From NCBI GenBank assembly GCA_030615855.1, contig JAUWYL010000001.1:1-64000 (forward strand): 64,000 bases of DNA, written 5' to 3'. The position numbers were made by a program, and so were the translations under genes. Positions 62,597-64,000 of this stretch are shown here, in pieces. The stretch comes from a bacterium. GTDB lineage: Bacteria > UBP18 > UBA7526. The notes under the pieces are model-generated. The model saw nothing but the letters and a program-made list of their open reading frames with translations, made no database searches and was not told the origin of the DNA. The number at the start of each line of letters is the position of its first letter. The stretch's first letter is position 1.

Positions 62597-63876
62597 AAAA
62601 GATTAATATTGGACTGATTGGCTTTGGCACCGTAGGAAGTTCTGTGGTAAAAATTCTCAAAGAGAGAAAGGAACTCATCAAAAGGAAGTTGGGCGCTGAG
62701 TTAGTCATCAAGAGGATTGTCGATAAGGATATCTCTACCCCAAGGAAAGTAAAAGTGCCCGCCAAAATATTAACCAAGAGAATAAATGATGTCCTAAATG
62801 ATCCGGAAATAGATATAGTCATTGAATTGATCGGTGACTCTCCCGTAGCAGAGAAAATCATCATGGGAGCGATCAAGAGGGGTAAGCCAATAGTAACAGC
62901 GAACAAGGCCCTCTTGGCAAAGAAGGGAAGGAGAATCTTTAAGGAGGCAGAAAGGAAGGGAGTGGAGATCTATTTTGAAGCGAGTGTAGGGGGTGGTATC
63001 CCCATCATCAAGGCCCTAAGGGAGGGCCTGGCGGCAAATAGGATCTCCTCTCTCTTCGGGATCATCAATGGCACAGCGAATTACATTCTCTCTGGAATGA
63101 GCCACTATGGATCGAGCTTCAAGGAGGCCCTGAGGGACGCCCGGGCCAAGGGCTATGCGGAAAGGGACCCTTCTTTAGATGTAGAGGGGATAGACTCTGC
63201 CCATAAGTTGACCATTCTCTCTACTTTGGCCTTCGAGGGTTTCGTAGACTTAAAGGATATCTATAGGGAAGGTATTACGAAGATCACTTCTCAAGATATT
63301 CAATATGCCAAGGAGTTCGGCTATGTTGTGAAGCTACTGGCCATTGCCAAGGAGAGCAACGGTTCTTTAGAGGCCAGGGTTCATCCCACCATGATCCCCC
63401 AAGAGCATCTCCTGGCAGCGGTGGATGGGGCCTATAATGCCATCTATGTAAGAGGAGATCTCATAGGGAGGAGTATGTTCTACGGAAGAGGAGCAGGAGG
63501 ATTTCCCGCAGCGAGTGCTGTAGTAGCGGACATCATGGATCTGGTCAAGTCAGGCGGCCGATTCCTATCCTCTAACTTCAGCAAGGGGCCTTTGAAGATT
63601 AAGAATATGGGGGAGGTGGAGACAAGATACTACATTCATTTTACAACCGTTGACCGACCGGGTGTCCTAGCTTCCATCTCTGGGATCCTGGCGAAACACA
63701 GGATTTCTATAGCCAGTGTCATCCAGAAAGAGAGGCGGGAGAAAGGGAAGGTGCCCATCGTTATGATGACTCATGAGGCCAAAGAGTCCTCAATCCAGAA
63801 GGCCTTAAGAGAGATCGATCGACTGAAGGTAGTGAAGGCGAAGTCCATGCTCATCCGGGTAGAAGGGGAACTCTAA
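62593..63876 (+). CDS. hom: Homoserine dehydrogenase with ACT domain
   Basis: INIGLIGFGTVGSSVVKIL; GIINGTANYILSGM; YYIHFTTVDRPGVLASISGILAKHRISIASVIQKE. Confidence 0.95.
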   Translation: MKKINIGLIGFGTVGSSVVKILKERKELIKRKLGAELVIKRIVDKDISTPRKVKVPAKILTKRINDVLNDPEIDIVIELIGDSPVAEKIIMGAIKRGKPIVTANKALLAKKGRRIFKEAERKGVEIYFEASVGGGIPIIKALREGLAANRISSLFGIINGTANYILSGMSHYGSSFKEALRDARAKGYAERDPSLDVEGIDSAHKLTILSTLAFEGFVDLKDIYREGITKITSQDIQYAKEFGYVVKLLAIAKESNGSLEARVHPTMIPQEHLLAAVDGAYNAIYVRGDLIGRSMFYGRGAGGFPAASAVVADIMDLVKSGGRFLSSNFSKGPLKIKNMGEVETRYYIHFTTVDRPGVLASISGILAKHRISIASVIQKERREKGKVPIVMMTHEAKESSIQKALREIDRLKVVKAKSMLIRVEGEL

Positions 63877-64000
63877 GTGGGAGTGATTGAAAGGTACCGG
63901 GATTATCTGCCAATAACAGAGAAGACACCGGTCGTTACCTTAGACGAAGGGAATACCCCTTTAATTAAGGCTCAGAGTTTAAATAAATCCCTGGGATTAG
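63877..64000 (+). CDS. thrC: Threonine synthase, N-terminal fragment (truncated by window end)
   Basis: GTG start: MGVIERYRDYLPITEKTPVVTLDEGNTPLIKAQSLNKSLGL, directly after hom. Confidence 0.85.
   Translation, partial: MGVIERYRDYLPITEKTPVVTLDEGNTPLIKAQSLNKSLGL

Overview
64 kb bacterial chromosomal segment, almost entirely + strand; lineage not identifiable from sequence alone. Left third: LamG fragment and decayed genes (1-812); a candidate peptide-modification (RiPP-like) locus, 920-8577 (HPrK-like kinase, PqqD, radical SAM/SPASM, an un-called 49-aa Cys-containing candidate precursor, S26-peptidase/nucleotidyltransferase fusion, PaaX-like regulator, convergent ABC exporter); then a sensory block (PAS proteins, GAF histidine kinase, receiver/excisionase-HTH, HD-GYP). 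Middle: a large exopolysaccharide/O-antigen-like locus, ~17.7-56.5 kb (Wza/Wzc/Wzy-like, flippases, many glycosyltransferases, methyltransferases, three radical SAM enzymes, AsnB, WecA-like). Right end: ArsR, LCP, EAL, argS, MBL, SPOR, hom and start of thrC. No rRNA, tRNA or CRISPR array was recognised. Most interesting signals: (i) the RiPP-like locus with a small ORF missing from the ORF track; (ii) eight copies of a fixed-length 34-bp palindrome CACA-N9-ACGATCGT-N9-TGTG around the S26/NTase and PaaX-like genes; (iii) a sigma-54-like DNA-binding region fused to a GIY-YIG nuclease inserted inside a PAS gene; (iv) five single-ORF cassettes (three GxxExxY, one four-helix bundle, one GIY-YIG) bounded by inverted repeats; (v) a duplicated ~160-200 nt multi-hairpin intergenic element; (vi) a permuted receiver domain; (vii) short repeats inserted in frame into asnB and an O-antigen-ligase-like gene. 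All family calls are by eye from motifs; no database search was run.
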